In this document: in pieces, positions 1-10,770 of the stretch
How positions within the stretch are numbered: the first letter of the stretch is position 1
Layout of the letters: each line of letters begins with the position of its first letter
NCBI GenBank assembly: GCA_003255065.1
Contig: QAOA01000567.1
Location: 62,001-126,000, forward strand
Direction: 5' to 3'
DNA: 64,000 nt
Source: Cercis canadensis
Taxonomy: Eukaryota > Streptophyta > Magnoliopsida > Fabales > Fabaceae
Notes under the pieces: model-generated
Databases searched by the model: none
Seen by the model: only the letters and a program-made list of their open reading frames with translations
What the model was told of the DNA's origin: nothing
Translations under genes and position numbers: made by a program

Positions 1-2456
1 AACTTGCTTCTAGAGGAGCCACTAGTGCCTACAAAGCATAGGCAACCAAAAACCTTGAGATGTTGTAGCTTAGGAGGGCACTGGAATAACTTCTCAAAAG
101 GTGTAAGATTACGAATGGCCCTGCTTGGAGTTCTGTTTATCAAATAGACAGCATGAGCTACTGCATAATGCCATAGTGTGAGAGGTATACCAGATTGGAA
201 GAGTAAAGCTCTTGTGACATTAAGAATATGTTGGTGCTTTCTTTCTACAACCGAGTTCTGCTGTGGGGTGTAAGGACAACTAAGTTGATGCACAATACCA
301 TGTTGATTATAGAAATCAACCATTCGAAATTCAGCACCATTGTCACTTCTAATGACCTTGATGGTTTTATCAAATTGAGTTTGAACAAGAGTTATAAATT
401 TCTGCAAACAAGGTCGAGCCTCTCCCTTTGTCTTCATTGGGTAAAGCCAAGTGTATCTACTAAAATCATCAACTACTGTCAGGAAATATTTGTGCCCATC
501 CATGGATAGGACTGAGCTAGGCCCCCAAATATCTACATGCACAAGATCAAATGTTTTGACAGAAGCAGAAGAACTAGTAGGAAATGAAAGCCTTCTCTGT
601 TTGGCCAAGTGGCAAATGTCACATTTTATTTCTGAATTCCAGTGTACACCAGCAATGGACTGTGCTAAAATTTTGACCTTATCATGATGAGGATGTCCTA
701 GTCTATAATGCCATAGATCAAAAGCATGACAATCATGATTATTGCTGCAGCTATTTATTGAACTAAGAGAAGAATGAGGAACTACTGTGTGTTTATCTGT
801 GTTGGAATGACAGTGACTAGGTTCAAATGATGATCTGCTCTTGACAGTAGGATTGGCTAGTTGATACAGCCCCAAATGCTCCTTAGCATATCCAATCGTC
901 CTCCATGAAGCACTCTCCTTGATTAAGCAAATGTCAGAATGCAATAAGAAAGCACAGTTTAGATCCTTTGTGACCTTGCTTACTGATATGAGATTAAATG
1001 TGAAGGTAGGAACATATAAGACTTGGTGCAAAACTAGTTTGTCTGAAAAAACTACAGAACCTATATGAGTAACTTCTGCTGACATATTGTTAGGTAGACT
1101 AACAAAGTAATTGCTCACTGACACACAAGAATCAAAAAATTCATAGCAGCAAGTAACATGATTGCTAGCACCAGAATCTATGATCCATGAATCCTTGTAG
1201 TTTATATCAGTAGATTGGCAAGAAAGTACCATACCAGAATTGGTCATGTCGACAGAATGCATACCAGAACTGTGATCATGAGGTTCCTTGGGCTCGAGAA
1301 CAGTGAGGCCAGAAAACGTTGAAGTCAACTTCAAGGCATTAACAGCTGAAGCATTGGATGCAGAAACTGTGGACTTGTTGTTATGAAGGAGATTCATGAT
1401 TTGGCTATACTCCTCCTGAGTTAATCGCACTTCTTGATTTTCTGGTGCATGTGATGTTTCTTCCACTGCATCTGTGTCTTCCTCATCTGTAACAAAAGGA
1501 TCAGTGCATTGATTGACTCGATATGGTGGTCTGGACTTCTGTTTGTAACCGGGGGGGTAACCATGCTTCTTGTAGCATGCATCAGCAGTGTGCCCTGTCA
1601 TGCTGCAGAATGTGCAATATGGTTTCTTGCTAGAAGCTGGTTGCCTACCATTATAGAACCTTGCTGCTAGTGCTACAGTTTCTTGCTGAGAATCAGTTTC
1701 CATAATGGGAGTTATAAACTGTCTTTCGTGTTGTAAGACAAGTGAAAACACTTTGTTAATTGGAGGCAGTGGTTCCATTAGCATAAGCTGAGATTTGACA
1801 GTGGCATAGGCATCATTGAGCCCTCTCAAGAATCTAATCGTTTGATCTTGAATGTGGTAAGTGTATGCTGTGGTGAAGCATCTGCAACCTCCTGCTATGC
1901 ATGTACATGGTGGTATTGGTCTCAGATTGGATAACTCATCCCATAGTATTTTCAATTTTGTGTAGTACTCTGTGACAGAAGACACACCCTGACTTAGGTG
2001 AAAGATTTCTTCTTGGAGCTCCATGATTCTGAAGGGATCCCCTTGAGAGAATCTGTCTTTCAGGTCACTCCACACATGTTGTGCAAGATCAAACCATAAA
2101 ATGCTCTTGGCAATGGTAGGATGTACAGACTTGATCAACCATGACAGCACCATCGTATTGCATCTTTCCCAAGCACGATAGAAAACATCATTTGGAGTAG
2201 GTGGATGGATTGAACCATCAACAAATTGCAATTTGTTCTTTGCAAGCAGGGCTAACTTCATTGATCTTGCCCAACTGTGATAGTTGCCTCCTTGAAGAAT
2301 TTCTGGTACCAACATCAGTGTTGGATTTTCGTTTCCATGGATGAAGAAGGGGCTCGCAGGATCTTCTTCAACTCTGGGTGGAATGATTGGTGCTGCTTGA
2401 GATGGTGATCCACCACGGTTGGCTGCACCATGGTTGGCAGCGGGAGCTTTTGGCAT
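1..2456 (-). CDS. copia gag-pol polyprotein, N-terminal 818 codons (partial)
   Basis: This frame starts at an ATG at 2456-2454 and reads 818 codons with no stop; I checked every codon line by line. It encodes Gag followed by Pol, which assembles particles, matures the polyprotein and integrates the cDNA. Visible in order: a Gag region of about residues 1-280; a CX2CX4HX4C zinc knuckle at residues 281-294; the aspartic protease motif DSGAS with its Asp at about 427; the GAG-pre-integrase motif WHYRLGH from about 582; and the integrase core with Asp642, Asp705 and Glu738. The last spacing is slightly shorter than D35E. The start was chosen because it lies 37 bp inside the PBS and no longer in-frame alternative was apparent. 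The frame is truncated by the window, so RT and RNase H are not seen. It is the longest open frame in the window. Confidence 0.92.
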   Translation of the reverse strand, partial: MPKAPAANHGAANRGGSPSQAAPIIPPRVEEDPASPFFIHGNENPTLMLVPEILQGGNYHSWARSMKLALLAKNKLQFVDGSIHPPTPNDVFYRAWERCNTMVLSWLIKSVHPTIAKSILWFDLAQHVWSDLKDRFSQGDPFRIMELQEEIFHLSQGVSSVTEYYTKLKILWDELSNLRPIPPCTCIAGGCRCFTTAYTYHIQDQTIRFLRGLNDAYATVKSQLMLMEPLPPINKVFSLVLQHERQFITPIMETDSQQETVALAARFYNGRQPASSKKPYCTFCSMTGHTADACYKKHGYPPGYKQKSRPPYRVNQCTDPFVTDEEDTDAVEETSHAPENQEVRLTQEEYSQIMNLLHNNKSTVSASNASAVNALKLTSTFSGLTVLEPKEPHDHSSGMHSVDMTNSGMVLSCQSTDINYKDSWIIDSGASNHVTCCYEFFDSCVSVSNYFVSLPNNMSAEVTHIGSVVFSDKLVLHQVLYVPTFTFNLISVSKVTKDLNCAFLLHSDICLIKESASWRTIGYAKEHLGLYQLANPTVKSRSSFEPSHCHSNTDKHTVVPHSSLSSINSCSNNHDCHAFDLWHYRLGHPHHDKVKILAQSIAGVHWNSEIKCDICHLAKQRRLSFPTSSSASVKTFDLVHVDIWGPSSVLSMDGHKYFLTVVDDFSRYTWLYPMKTKGEARPCLQKFITLVQTQFDKTIKVIRSDNGAEFRMVDFYNQHGIVHQLSCPYTPQQNSVVERKHQHILNVTRALLFQSGIPLTLWHYAVAHAVYLINRTPSRAIRNLTPFEKLFQCPPKLQHLKVFGCLCFVGTSGSSRSK

Positions 2457-2492
2457 GATTGAATGATGATTAGACTCTACAGAAAAATGCTT

Positions 2493-2504
2493 GCTCTGAT
2501 ACCA
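2493..2504 (-). promoter_or_regulatory. Primer-binding site, initiator-Met tRNA
   Basis: On the minus strand it reads TGGTATCAGAGC, the classic plant PBS for initiator-methionine tRNA. It sits 3 bases inside the inner end of the LTR. Confidence 0.92.
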
Positions 2505-2507
2505 TAA

Positions 2508-2829
2508 TGCGAATTGTAAAAGAATAGAATTGATTATTTGATGTATTGCTGAACTACTGCTACCTCATCCTTATATAACTTGGATGAGATGAGAGGCGGT
2601 TACAAGTTTGTTATGAGCTTGACCACGTGGCATGCATGATGCTAGCTGTCATCACAGCTGTGTGTCAAGTTATATTACAGGAAAAACAAACTAACGCATA
2701 ACTATCCTATACAGGCCTAACTAACAATTGTAACTAGTTCTGCATAACTAGTCTTAATAACTAATTCTGCATAACTAGTCTCAATATTCAGACTCACGGC
2801 TATAAATACTTAGTTATGAACTTCTAACA
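2508..2829 (-). repeat. 5' LTR of the left-edge copia element (322 bp)
   Basis: The LTR is bounded by TG (beginning TGTTAGAAGTTC) and CA (ending TTCGCA) on the minus strand. A TATA-like GTTATATAAGG lies at about 2569-2579, in the right place for the LTR promoter. The outer flank is AGCTC (2830-2834), which should be the target-site duplication to look for beyond the missing 3' LTR. Confidence 0.85.
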
Positions 2830-2834
2830 AGCTC

Positions 2835-3769
2835 ACCTTAAATAGAATGGTAGGACCTCTTATAATAACGCTCTTTGAGTGAGAAATACTTGCATACTTA
2901 GAGAGTATTACTCTCATAAATATAAAAAAGTAGATAAAAATTTCACCCTCACGAGGGCTTCAATTCTTGAAGTATCTTGTTCTTAATTTTTTCTATCTCC
3001 TCTAAATTCACATCCTCTTAAACATTGTCACCTTCATAGTCAAGGTTTGAGTAACACATAGTTAAAAGTAGGTTCTCCTCCTTGTGTAATGGTCATAACG
3101 TGGGACATTGATTTGGTTCGAATTTTGGCTACGTTTTTTTATAGCCGCAACTGTTTTTATTTTGCCAATACAAAATAAATATCAAAAGGTATACAGTAAT
3201 TTTCACTCTACAATATCAAATTAGAGAGTGAGATACACCTTGTGATTGAGTATCACCCAAGGGTTCGATTCCAACTCCTACAAAAATTAAGAATCTCAAA
3301 TTTGAGAGTGAGATACATATAATCATAAAAAGGAATATAGACGTAAATTAAGCATACGTTTAATATATATAATCACTCTCAATTGTCATACCAAATAAGA
3401 GAAACCTAAATATCTTTTGACCTCATTCTCTTATATTTTATACTAATAATCCAAGTTAATAGAGGAATCAAAAGTTAGAGTATATGAAGCTCCATGGTAA
3501 TAATAATATTTACACAAACATTTTTTTTTTATAGATGAGCGAATTTTGATATTTGCATACATTTTTTTTTTAGATAGAAATATTTGTATACATTATTAAT
3601 AACTTCGTTTACAAGATTTATGGCTATACATTATTAATAACTTCATCAAACATTTTCCTTTATTTTTTCACATCAACATTTTTTCACAACATGAGTAATA
3701 ATAGCAGAAGAATCCCTGCATTTCTATTCTTCACCAACGACTCTTTGTCTTGTACTTGCATTACAAAGC
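2835..3769. other. Anonymous AT-rich intergenic stretch with a tRNA-like insert
   Basis: No coding region is seen. At about 3221-3317 two copies of GAGAGTGAGATACA flank a ~70-bp segment containing a perfect pol III B-box (GGTTCGATTCC at about 3261). That is what a short SINE or tRNA-like retro-insertion with its target duplication looks like. I see no convincing A-box, so the assignment is weak. The rest holds T-runs and AT-rich simple sequence. Confidence 0.4.
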
Positions 3770-3849
3770 AGGTTTGATGAAGTTCTTATATTATAGTTTC
3801 TTTTTATTTAAATGATATTTTAGTTGTCTTTATCATGAATAAATAAATG

Positions 3850-3875
3850 CAAGTTGCAATGCGCATTGCAACTTG
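3850..3875. repeat. Perfect 26-bp palindrome in the first array unit
   Basis: The half-site CAAGTTGCAATGC is followed directly by its exact reverse complement. The second unit (about 4013-4038) has the same palindrome with one mismatch. Later units have lost or never had the symmetry. Confidence 0.9.
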
Positions 3876-4861
3876 GATGATATGTGTTCTAATGCTGAGA
3901 AACAACTAGCTACACATGGTTGAAAAACAAAGAATATGTTGTATTCAGTTTTCATATTATAGTTTTTTTATTTAAAGGATATTTTAGTTGTCTTTCTCAT
4001 GAATAAATAAATGCAAGTTCCAATGCGCATTGCAACTTGGATGATGTGTGTTCTAATGCTGAGAAACAACTAGCTACACACAGTTGAAAAACAAAGAATA
4101 GGTTGTATTAAGTTTTCATATTATAGTTTTTTTTTTTTCCATTTAATTGATATTTGAGTGATCTTTCTCACGAATAAATAAATGCAAGTTCCAAAGCATG
4201 TTGCAACTAGGATTACGTGTGTTCTACTGTTGAGAACATGCTACACGCAGTTGAAAAAAAATTACAGCTTTTATGTGGTTTTTATATCATAGTTTCTTTT
4301 TATTTAAATGATCTTTTAGTGGTCTTTATCATGAATAAATAAATGAAAGTTTCAAAACAAGTTGCAACCAAGATTATGTGTGCTCTAATACTGAGCAAGA
4401 AGAAGCTACACGTAGTTGGAAAAAAACAAAACAGGTTTTATGTGGTTTTTATATTATAATTCTTTTTATTTAATGATATTTTAGTGGTCTTATGAATAAT
4501 AATAATAAAAAGATCCAAAACGTGTTGCAACTAGGATTATGTGTGTTCTAATCCTAAGAAAGAACAAGTTACATGCAGTGGAAAAAAAAACACAGGTTTT
4601 ATGTTGTTTTTATATTATAGTTTTTTTAATTTAAATGATATTTTAGTGGTCTTTCTCATGAATAAATAAATGCAAGTTCCAAAAAATTTGTAACTAAGAT
4701 TATGTGTGTTGTAATCCTGAGAAACAACAAGTTACACGCAGTTGAAAATTGAAAACAGGTTTTATGCAGTTTTTATATTATAGTTTCTTTTTATTTAAAT
4801 GATATTTTAGTGGATGAATAAATTAAAGCAAGTTCCGAAACGTGTTACAATCAGGATTATG

Positions 4862-5165
4862 TGAAATCAGAGTTCAGCAGAGAAGCAAAGAGAGAGAGAA
4901 GCTTGATAGCGAGAGAGAAAGAAAAAGAATGAGAAGGAATGAAATCTGTTATTACAGAAAAGAGAGCAAGAAAAATACATATATAGAAACTAAACTGACT
5001 AACGAAGCTAACCGACTAAGCTAACTAACCAAAACTAATTACAGGAATAGATATGGGCTTGCGGCCCATTAACTCATCAGGGCCCAAGATAAATAACAAC
5101 TAGTAATACTACTAAGGCTATACAACTATACAACTAATATTTATACAATCATACAACTGCTAATA
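4862..5165 (-). repeat. Solo LTR (304 bp) inserted in the tandem array
   Basis: It is flanked by the 5-bp duplication TTATG (4857-4861 and 5166-5170). The plus strand starts TGAAATCAG and ends CTAATA, so one LTR terminus has changed from CA to TA. The array repeat reads straight on once this segment and one TTATG are removed. GA-rich and CTAACTAAC tracts are typical of plant copia LTRs. No internal element sequence remains, so it formed by LTR-LTR recombination. The 60-codon open frame inside is fortuitous. Confidence 0.8.
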
Positions 5166-5215
5166 TTATGTATGTTCTAATGCTAAGAAATAACAAGTTA
5201 TATGCAGTTTCCACG

Positions 5216-6264
5216 TGTTTCCAAACATGCACTCAATAGTATTTGGAACCATCAAATTATATAATTTAATTCATTGGTAAATGTCTCGGAAAAAAAAGGA
5301 AAATAATGAGAATAAATTAAATAAATTAAAGAAAACAAAGCAAAGAAACAATGAGAATAAATTTTTAGTGTGGTTTATATCCAAATTAAATGCCAAATTA
5401 CCAAACTATCACAAATCCTCCAAGTGAATCAACTTGAAGGAAGAATAGAAGTTATATGGCATACCTCACCAATATAAGGATTGATACTTCTATTGAAAAA
5501 GGGAAAAAATTATATTTTCGTTTCCCTCACTAAACATGATCTATTTCTAAGACTCAAATTTCAGATAATGTTGATTCTAAAACTATATAATCTTTTGTTG
5601 AATAGGGAGCTAACTTCTATACAAAAGCTTCATCTCTAATTGTATCACCAATGACTAAGTTCAGTCATGAATCTTATCAATTATAAGCTCAGTTGGAATT
5701 TTTGGAGCAACCTGAATTGTCTGGAATCACATGTTGGAAGAATATTATATTTCAAAAATACCTTAATCAAAATACTTTTTTTTAGTTATTCTAGCACTCT
5801 GTGTGAATAACAATAAAAAATAATTTGGCAGAGAGTAGATAAGCTTGTCAATAATTTTTGTGAGAAATAGTTTCATTAATTTTCAAAGAGGTTTTCAAAG
5901 TAAAAAAATTGACAGAGTCCAGTATATGATTGCTGATGGAGTCCAGGGAGGGAAAGTAGAAACAAATAGGGGGGTTAATTACTAAAATAATTTTTAAAGT
6001 AATAAAACATATAAGTAAAAATGTTGAATGTACATGGACAATAAACTAAGCAGATGCAAGTTTTGGAGGGAAATTTGGCTTGCAATTCTTAACACGTGGA
6101 AGAGACAAATTTTATTGCAGATACTCTGCTTTAGGTAATAGTATATATTAGCACAACATTTATAAAAACTACAAATTTAAGAGTGATTAGCTATAACTAC
6201 AAGTTTTATACCACTCAACAACAACTTCAAGAGTGATTAGCTATTAAAGATTGAAAGAGGTTTT
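5216..6264. other. Intergenic, nothing recognised
   Basis: AT-rich sequence with no coding frame that resembles a protein and no clear repeat structure. The motif AAGAGTGATTAGCTAT occurs twice near 6180-6245. It ends at the LTR of the rearranged gypsy element. Confidence 0.5.
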
Positions 6265-6660
6265 TGATGCAACAAGGGAACTGAAACTATTGTTTATTGA
6301 TATCTAGCACTGAACTGACGTGCTGCATTTATAGGTGCCTTATAAGTACACAAGCTATGGACTCTCTACTGAGGCTAATGTTGAGAACAGTAAAAGAATA
6401 AATAAGGTAACTAATGCTACTATTGATAACAATAAAAGAAATAATAAGATAACTAACACTATTGTTGATAACAATAAAAGAAATAATAAGATAACTAACA
6501 CTATTGTTGATAACAGTAAAAGAAATAATAAGATAACTACTACAAAATATAAATAATGTAGATAGCAGTAGAACTAGAGTCCTTGGTGCGTACACCCACG
6601 TCCATGCATATCCATGCATTTTAAGTGTATCGTGAGTTGGGTCTTTTGATCCTAGTGCTG
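6265..6660 (-). repeat. 3' LTR of gypsy element, 5' end cut by the inversion
   Basis: It reads on the minus strand from inside the chromodomain-protein tail (AGCACTAGGATC) to the LTR end GTTGCATCA at 6265. It contains about four copies of a 42-bp unit (AGTTATCTTATTATTTCTTT and so on), which explains the open frames on both strands around 6335-6619. Compared with the 11405-11779 copy it lacks the first ~22 bp (TGATACGGTGGGCCC side). Confidence 0.82.
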
Positions 6661-9600
6661 GCCTCAGAAGGCATTGATTAGCGCCTTTGTGGGTGGCTTA
6701 AAAGACGAGCTTGCTGGTGAGGTACGCATTCAGAGACCTAAAACACTGCAGGAGGCAGTTGACTATGCAAGGATGCGTGATGATCTACATGCTCGACGAC
6801 CAAGGCCGATGCACACCAGCAAACGATCAACTGAACGCACCAATGAGGCACCTAGTACCATGATCGAGAGAAAAATACCACCCAGGGTGAAGAAGTTGTT
6901 GTGGGCGGAGATGCAACAGCGGCGAGAGAAAGGATTGTGTTTTAACTGTGATGAACGATTCACAGTGGGCCACAAATGTCAGAAACCACAACTTCTCATG
7001 GTAGTTGCCAATGAGGTGTACGAAAAGGAAGACAAAGCAGAGGTAAATGAAGAGATAGAAATTTTCTTTCATGCTCTCTCCGGTTGGAACAACCCACAAA
7101 CCCTCAAGGTCACTGGTTACATCCAGGGACAACCACTATCCGTCTTAATAGATAGTGGCTCAACACATAACTTTATTAGTCACAGCAAGGCAAAAACTTT
7201 AGAACTACCATTGACCACCCCAACCACCTTCAACGTGTCAGTAGCAAACGGAACCTTGGTAAAATGCGATGGCAAATGTGACAAGGTGCACATTCAGATT
7301 CAAGGCTATTCATTTACTACTAGTCCATATGTGTTACCATTGGCAGGTATGGATGTTGTTTTGGGAATTCAATGGCTTGAGACACTCGGAACCACCATGT
7401 GTGTCTGGGGAAAGCTTACCATGGAATTTGAAAGCCAAGGGCAGAGACACCGCGTAGAAGGACAAAACAAATGCCCAATCAAAACAGAAACCATTACAGG
7501 AATTATCAAGCAGCAAGCACATATCAGTGCTCTCTTTGCACTCTAGGTGCAACCAGTTATCTCAGCTATGATGATGCCTAACGACGAAGAACTTGCACTA
7601 GAAATAGGGGAGTTGCTTCAACGGTATGTGGTGGTATTTTAAGAACCCAAACAGTTGCCGCCTTCACGTAGTTTTGATTATCACATACCATTTCAAGAAG
7701 GGACACCACCAGTAAATGTTCGGCCATACCGTTATTCTTATCACCAGAAAAATGAGATTGAAAAGCAAGTTGCAAAAATGATCACCAACAGCATCGTACA
7801 ACCCAGCACCAGCCCATACTCATCTCCGATGCTTCTACTTTGGAAAAAAAATGGAAGCTAGCGCTTTTGCAATGACTACAGAGCCCTTAATGAGGTCACT
7901 ATTAAAGACCGCTTCCCTATTCCCACCGTAGAAGATATGTTGGATGAGCTACATGGGGCATAATACTTCTCCAAGCTTGATTTACGATCTGAGTACCATC
8001 AAATCAGGGTGCGGGCTGGAGATGAGCACAATACAGCATTTCGAACACACCATAGGCACTATGAATACTTAGTCACGCCTTTCGGTTTGTGCAACGCGCC
8101 TGCTACATTCCAATCTGCCATGAACTCCATATTTGCTCATAATTTACACAAGTTTGTTCTTGTTTTTTTTTATGACATATTGGTTTATAGCACCACTTAA
8201 ACTCACATTGGCCACCTTGAGCTTGTTTTACAGACACTAGCACAACATCATTTCTATGCTAAACTTTCTAAGTGTAGGTTTGGACACAAAGAAGTGGACT
8301 ACTTAGGCCATATAATTAGACATAATGGTGTCATGGTCGACCCAAAAAAGATAACAGCCATTCAAGCTTGGCCATGCCCTCGGTTAGTCATGGAGTTGTA
8401 GGGGTTCTTAGGTCTCACCGGGTATTATCGGAAGTTCATTCGGCACTATGGTTGGGTAGCAGCCCCACTAACACAACTACTTAAGAAAGGTGGATTCATG
8501 TGGGGAGAGGAAGCCCATAAAGCTTTCTTGCATCTCAAGGAGCTGATGTGCAGCGCACTAGTATTAGCGATGCCAGACTTCACCAAAGTATTCATTGTTG
8601 AAACATATGCCAGTGACCATGGAATAGGGGCAGTACTATCACAAGAAGGTAGATCGGTGGCATTTCTCAGTAAGGCACTAGGGGCCGTATCTAGAGCCAA
8701 GTCCACGTACATCAAAGAAATGATGGCAATATTGGAAGCAATTCATGTGTGGCGGCCTTACTTGTTTGGGCAGCATTTCATTGTACTTATGGATCAATGA
8801 AGGCTCCAATATATGCTAGAACAAAAGATAACAACACCGGAACAGCAGAAATGGGTAGCCAAGCTATTGGGTTACGATTACAAAGTTCAGTATAGACTGG
8901 GGAAGGAAAATGATGCCATAGATGCATTGTCTCACCACCCTAAATCGCCAAGTGTGCTGGCCATATCATACCCACAGTTTGTAATCTTACAAGAGTTGCA
9001 GGATGCCAATATTCATGACCCATACTTGATAAGACTGCACCAACAACTCAGTAATAATAGTGGCAACGAAGTTGAGTTCTCGACAAAAAAATGGGCTATT
9101 GCTCTACCATGACCGACTGGTCTTACCCCCATCCAGTGAATTTATACCAAAGGTCTTAGAAGAGTACCATGGCTCAGCCATAGGAGGTCACGCAGAGGAG
9201 TAGAAAACTTATCAAACAGTGAACGAGACTTCTATTGGCAAGGGCTACGTACATTCGTCAAACGCTGGATGTCTGCATATGATGTTTGCCAACGTAACAA
9301 GCACCTGTCACAAAGCCTCGCAGGATTGCTACAACCCTTGGCCATTCCAAATCGAGTATGGGATGATATCTCAATGGACTTTATAAAGGGACTTCCTATG
9401 TCTGCAAGTAAAAATGTTATTATGGTGGTCGTAGATAGACTCAGCAAGTATGCCTATTTCCTTGCCTTAGCACACCCTTACACGGCTAAGTTAGTAGTGG
9501 AGATGTTCGTCAATTCGTGCCCAAGTTACATGGCATGCCACGGACCATTGTCAGTGATCATGACCCCATCTTCCTATCTAAATTCTGGAAGGAATTCTTT

Positions 9601-10497
9601 CACCTACAAGGAACGCAACTACACACTAGCACTGCCTACCACCCTCAAACGGATGGCCAAACCGAAGTGGTGAACCGCTGGCTTGAACAATATTTCAGGT
9701 TTTTCTCACCTCAGCACCCAAAGCAATGGGGGAGGTACCTAGCATGGGCTGAATATTGGTATAATACTAACTTCCATGAGGCCACAAAATGCACACCCTT
9801 TGAGGTAGTATATGGGCGACTGCCACCTAAAGTCATCAGGTATAAGCAAGGGAGTACGGGCTTGGATGAAATGGAGTAAGCACTACAAGATAGGGACATG
9901 GTCTTGTCTAAATTAAGGGAGCAACTCATGATAGCGCAGCAACGCATGGTGCTCAGTGCCAACAAAAAGCGCCGTGATGTGGTGTTTCAGGAAAGGGAAT
10001 GGGTTTATCTGTGGTTGCACCCCTTTTGGCAATCTTCGGTGTTCAAGAGGGCTTATAGGAAGTCAGCAAGCAAGTTTTATGGTCCTTATCAAATACTAGC
10101 ACGAGCCGAGAAGGTTGCGTATAGATTGGCACTACCGCCTGAGGCTTGTATTCATCATGTCTTCCACATCTCATTGTTGCGAAGAAAGATTAGGGATGCC
10201 CCAGTTGCTGTGGTTGTAATACCACCAGTTGATGACCATGGAGAAATTGAGGTGATTCCGGATAAGATATTACAGACGCGTTGGGTGACACGAGGCCGAA
10301 AGCATTTTAAAGAAGCTTTGGTGCAATGGGTGGGATTACCAAGAACTGAGGCCACATGGGAACCAGTCCAAGAGGTCCAAGCCAAGTACCTAGATTTGGT
10401 CATTGAGGACAAGGAGTTACTCAAAGGGAAAGGGAATGATACGGTGGGCCCAAGGGTCAGCACTAGGATCAAAAGACCCAACCCACGATACACTTAA
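6657..10497 (+). pseudogene. Gypsy gag(C-term)-protease-RT-RNaseH-integrase-chromodomain, decayed
   Basis: Polyprotein of a chromodomain-bearing Ty3/gypsy element. In order: C-terminal Gag with a CCHC-type knuckle CFNCDERFTVGHKC (about 6938-6979); protease VLIDSGSTHNF (about 7141); RT about 7655-8300; RNase H about 8498-8950; integrase about 9180-9880; chromodomain about 10255-10415. The catalytic RT motif reads FFYD where the family has F-x-D-D, so the first Asp is lost. At least seven in-frame stops interrupt it (the first at 7544-7546), with frameshifts near 9090 in an A-run and near 9510. Codons up to the terminal stop at 10495-10497 lie inside the LTR. It cannot make an active polymerase. 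Confidence 0.9.
10423..10436 (+). promoter_or_regulatory. Polypurine tract of the gypsy element, inside the coding frame
   Basis: AAAGGGAAAGGGAA lies immediately before the LTR start TGATACGG. It primes plus-strand DNA synthesis. It falls within the chromodomain-protein reading frame, about 20 codons before its stop. Confidence 0.8.
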
Positions 10498-10770
10498 AAT
10501 GCATGGATATGCATGGACGTGGGTGTACGCACCAAGGACTCTAGTTCTACTGCTATCTGCATTATTTATATTCTGTAGTAGTTATCTTATTATTTCTTTT
10601 ACTGTTATCAATAGTAGTCTTAGTTATCTTATTATTTCTTTTACTGTTATCAACAGTAGTCTTAGTTATCTTATTATTTCTTTTACTGTTATCAACAGTA
10701 GTCTTAGTTATCTTATTATTTCTTTTACTGTTATCAACATTAGTCTTAGTTATCTTATTATTTCTTTTGA
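10437..10770 (+). repeat. LTR of gypsy element, 3' end cut at inversion junction
   Basis: It starts TGATACGGTGGG next to the polypurine tract. It contains the last 20 codons of the polyprotein, then four full and one partial 42-bp minisatellite units, and stops abruptly at TTATTTCTTTT, where gag sequence of the opposite strand begins. It is an inverted repeat of most of 6265-6660. Confidence 0.85.

Larger units (their letters stand above)
1..2829 (-). mobile_element. Ty1/copia retrotransposon, 5' part (5' LTR, PBS, gag-pol)
   Basis: The 5' end of a copia-type LTR retrotransposon lies on the minus strand and runs off the left edge. In element order it shows a 322-bp LTR (2829 to 2508), a primer-binding site for initiator-Met tRNA, and a gag-protease-integrase frame without a stop as far as the window edge. 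Reverse transcriptase, RNase H and the 3' LTR must lie beyond position 1. The open frame suggests a fairly recent insertion, but age cannot be judged without the other LTR. Confidence 0.93.
3770..5215. repeat. Tandem array, ~163-bp unit, about 7.5 diverged copies
   Basis: The block GAATAAATAAATGCAAGTT recurs at about 3838, 4001, 4172, 4333, 4494 (degenerate), 4660 and 4815, giving spacings of 163, 171, 161, 161, 166 and 155 bp. Each unit also holds TTTTTATTTAAATGATATTTTAG before it and TGTGTTCTAATNCTGAGAA plus ACACGCAGTTGAAAA after it. The last unit is split by a solo LTR (4862-5165) and resumes at about 5160-5210. The coding potential is negligible. Confidence 0.9.

Noticed and set aside
228-687. 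Two plus-strand frames of 93 and 78 codons
   Set aside because: They are the antisense of the copia integrase coding frame and have no protein features of their own.
4842-5024. 60-codon Arg/Glu-rich frame
   Set aside because: It runs across the junction of the tandem array and the solo LTR and reflects a GA-rich LTR tract.
3770-5215. CRISPR-like array
   Set aside because: Units are ~163 bp, diverged along their whole length, without short identical repeats and unique spacers, and the genome is plant.
6329-6619. Repetitive membrane-like frame (SYLIISFTVINNSV repeats)
   Set aside because: It is produced by the 42-bp minisatellite in the gypsy LTR; the same frame appears in every LTR copy and has no gene context.
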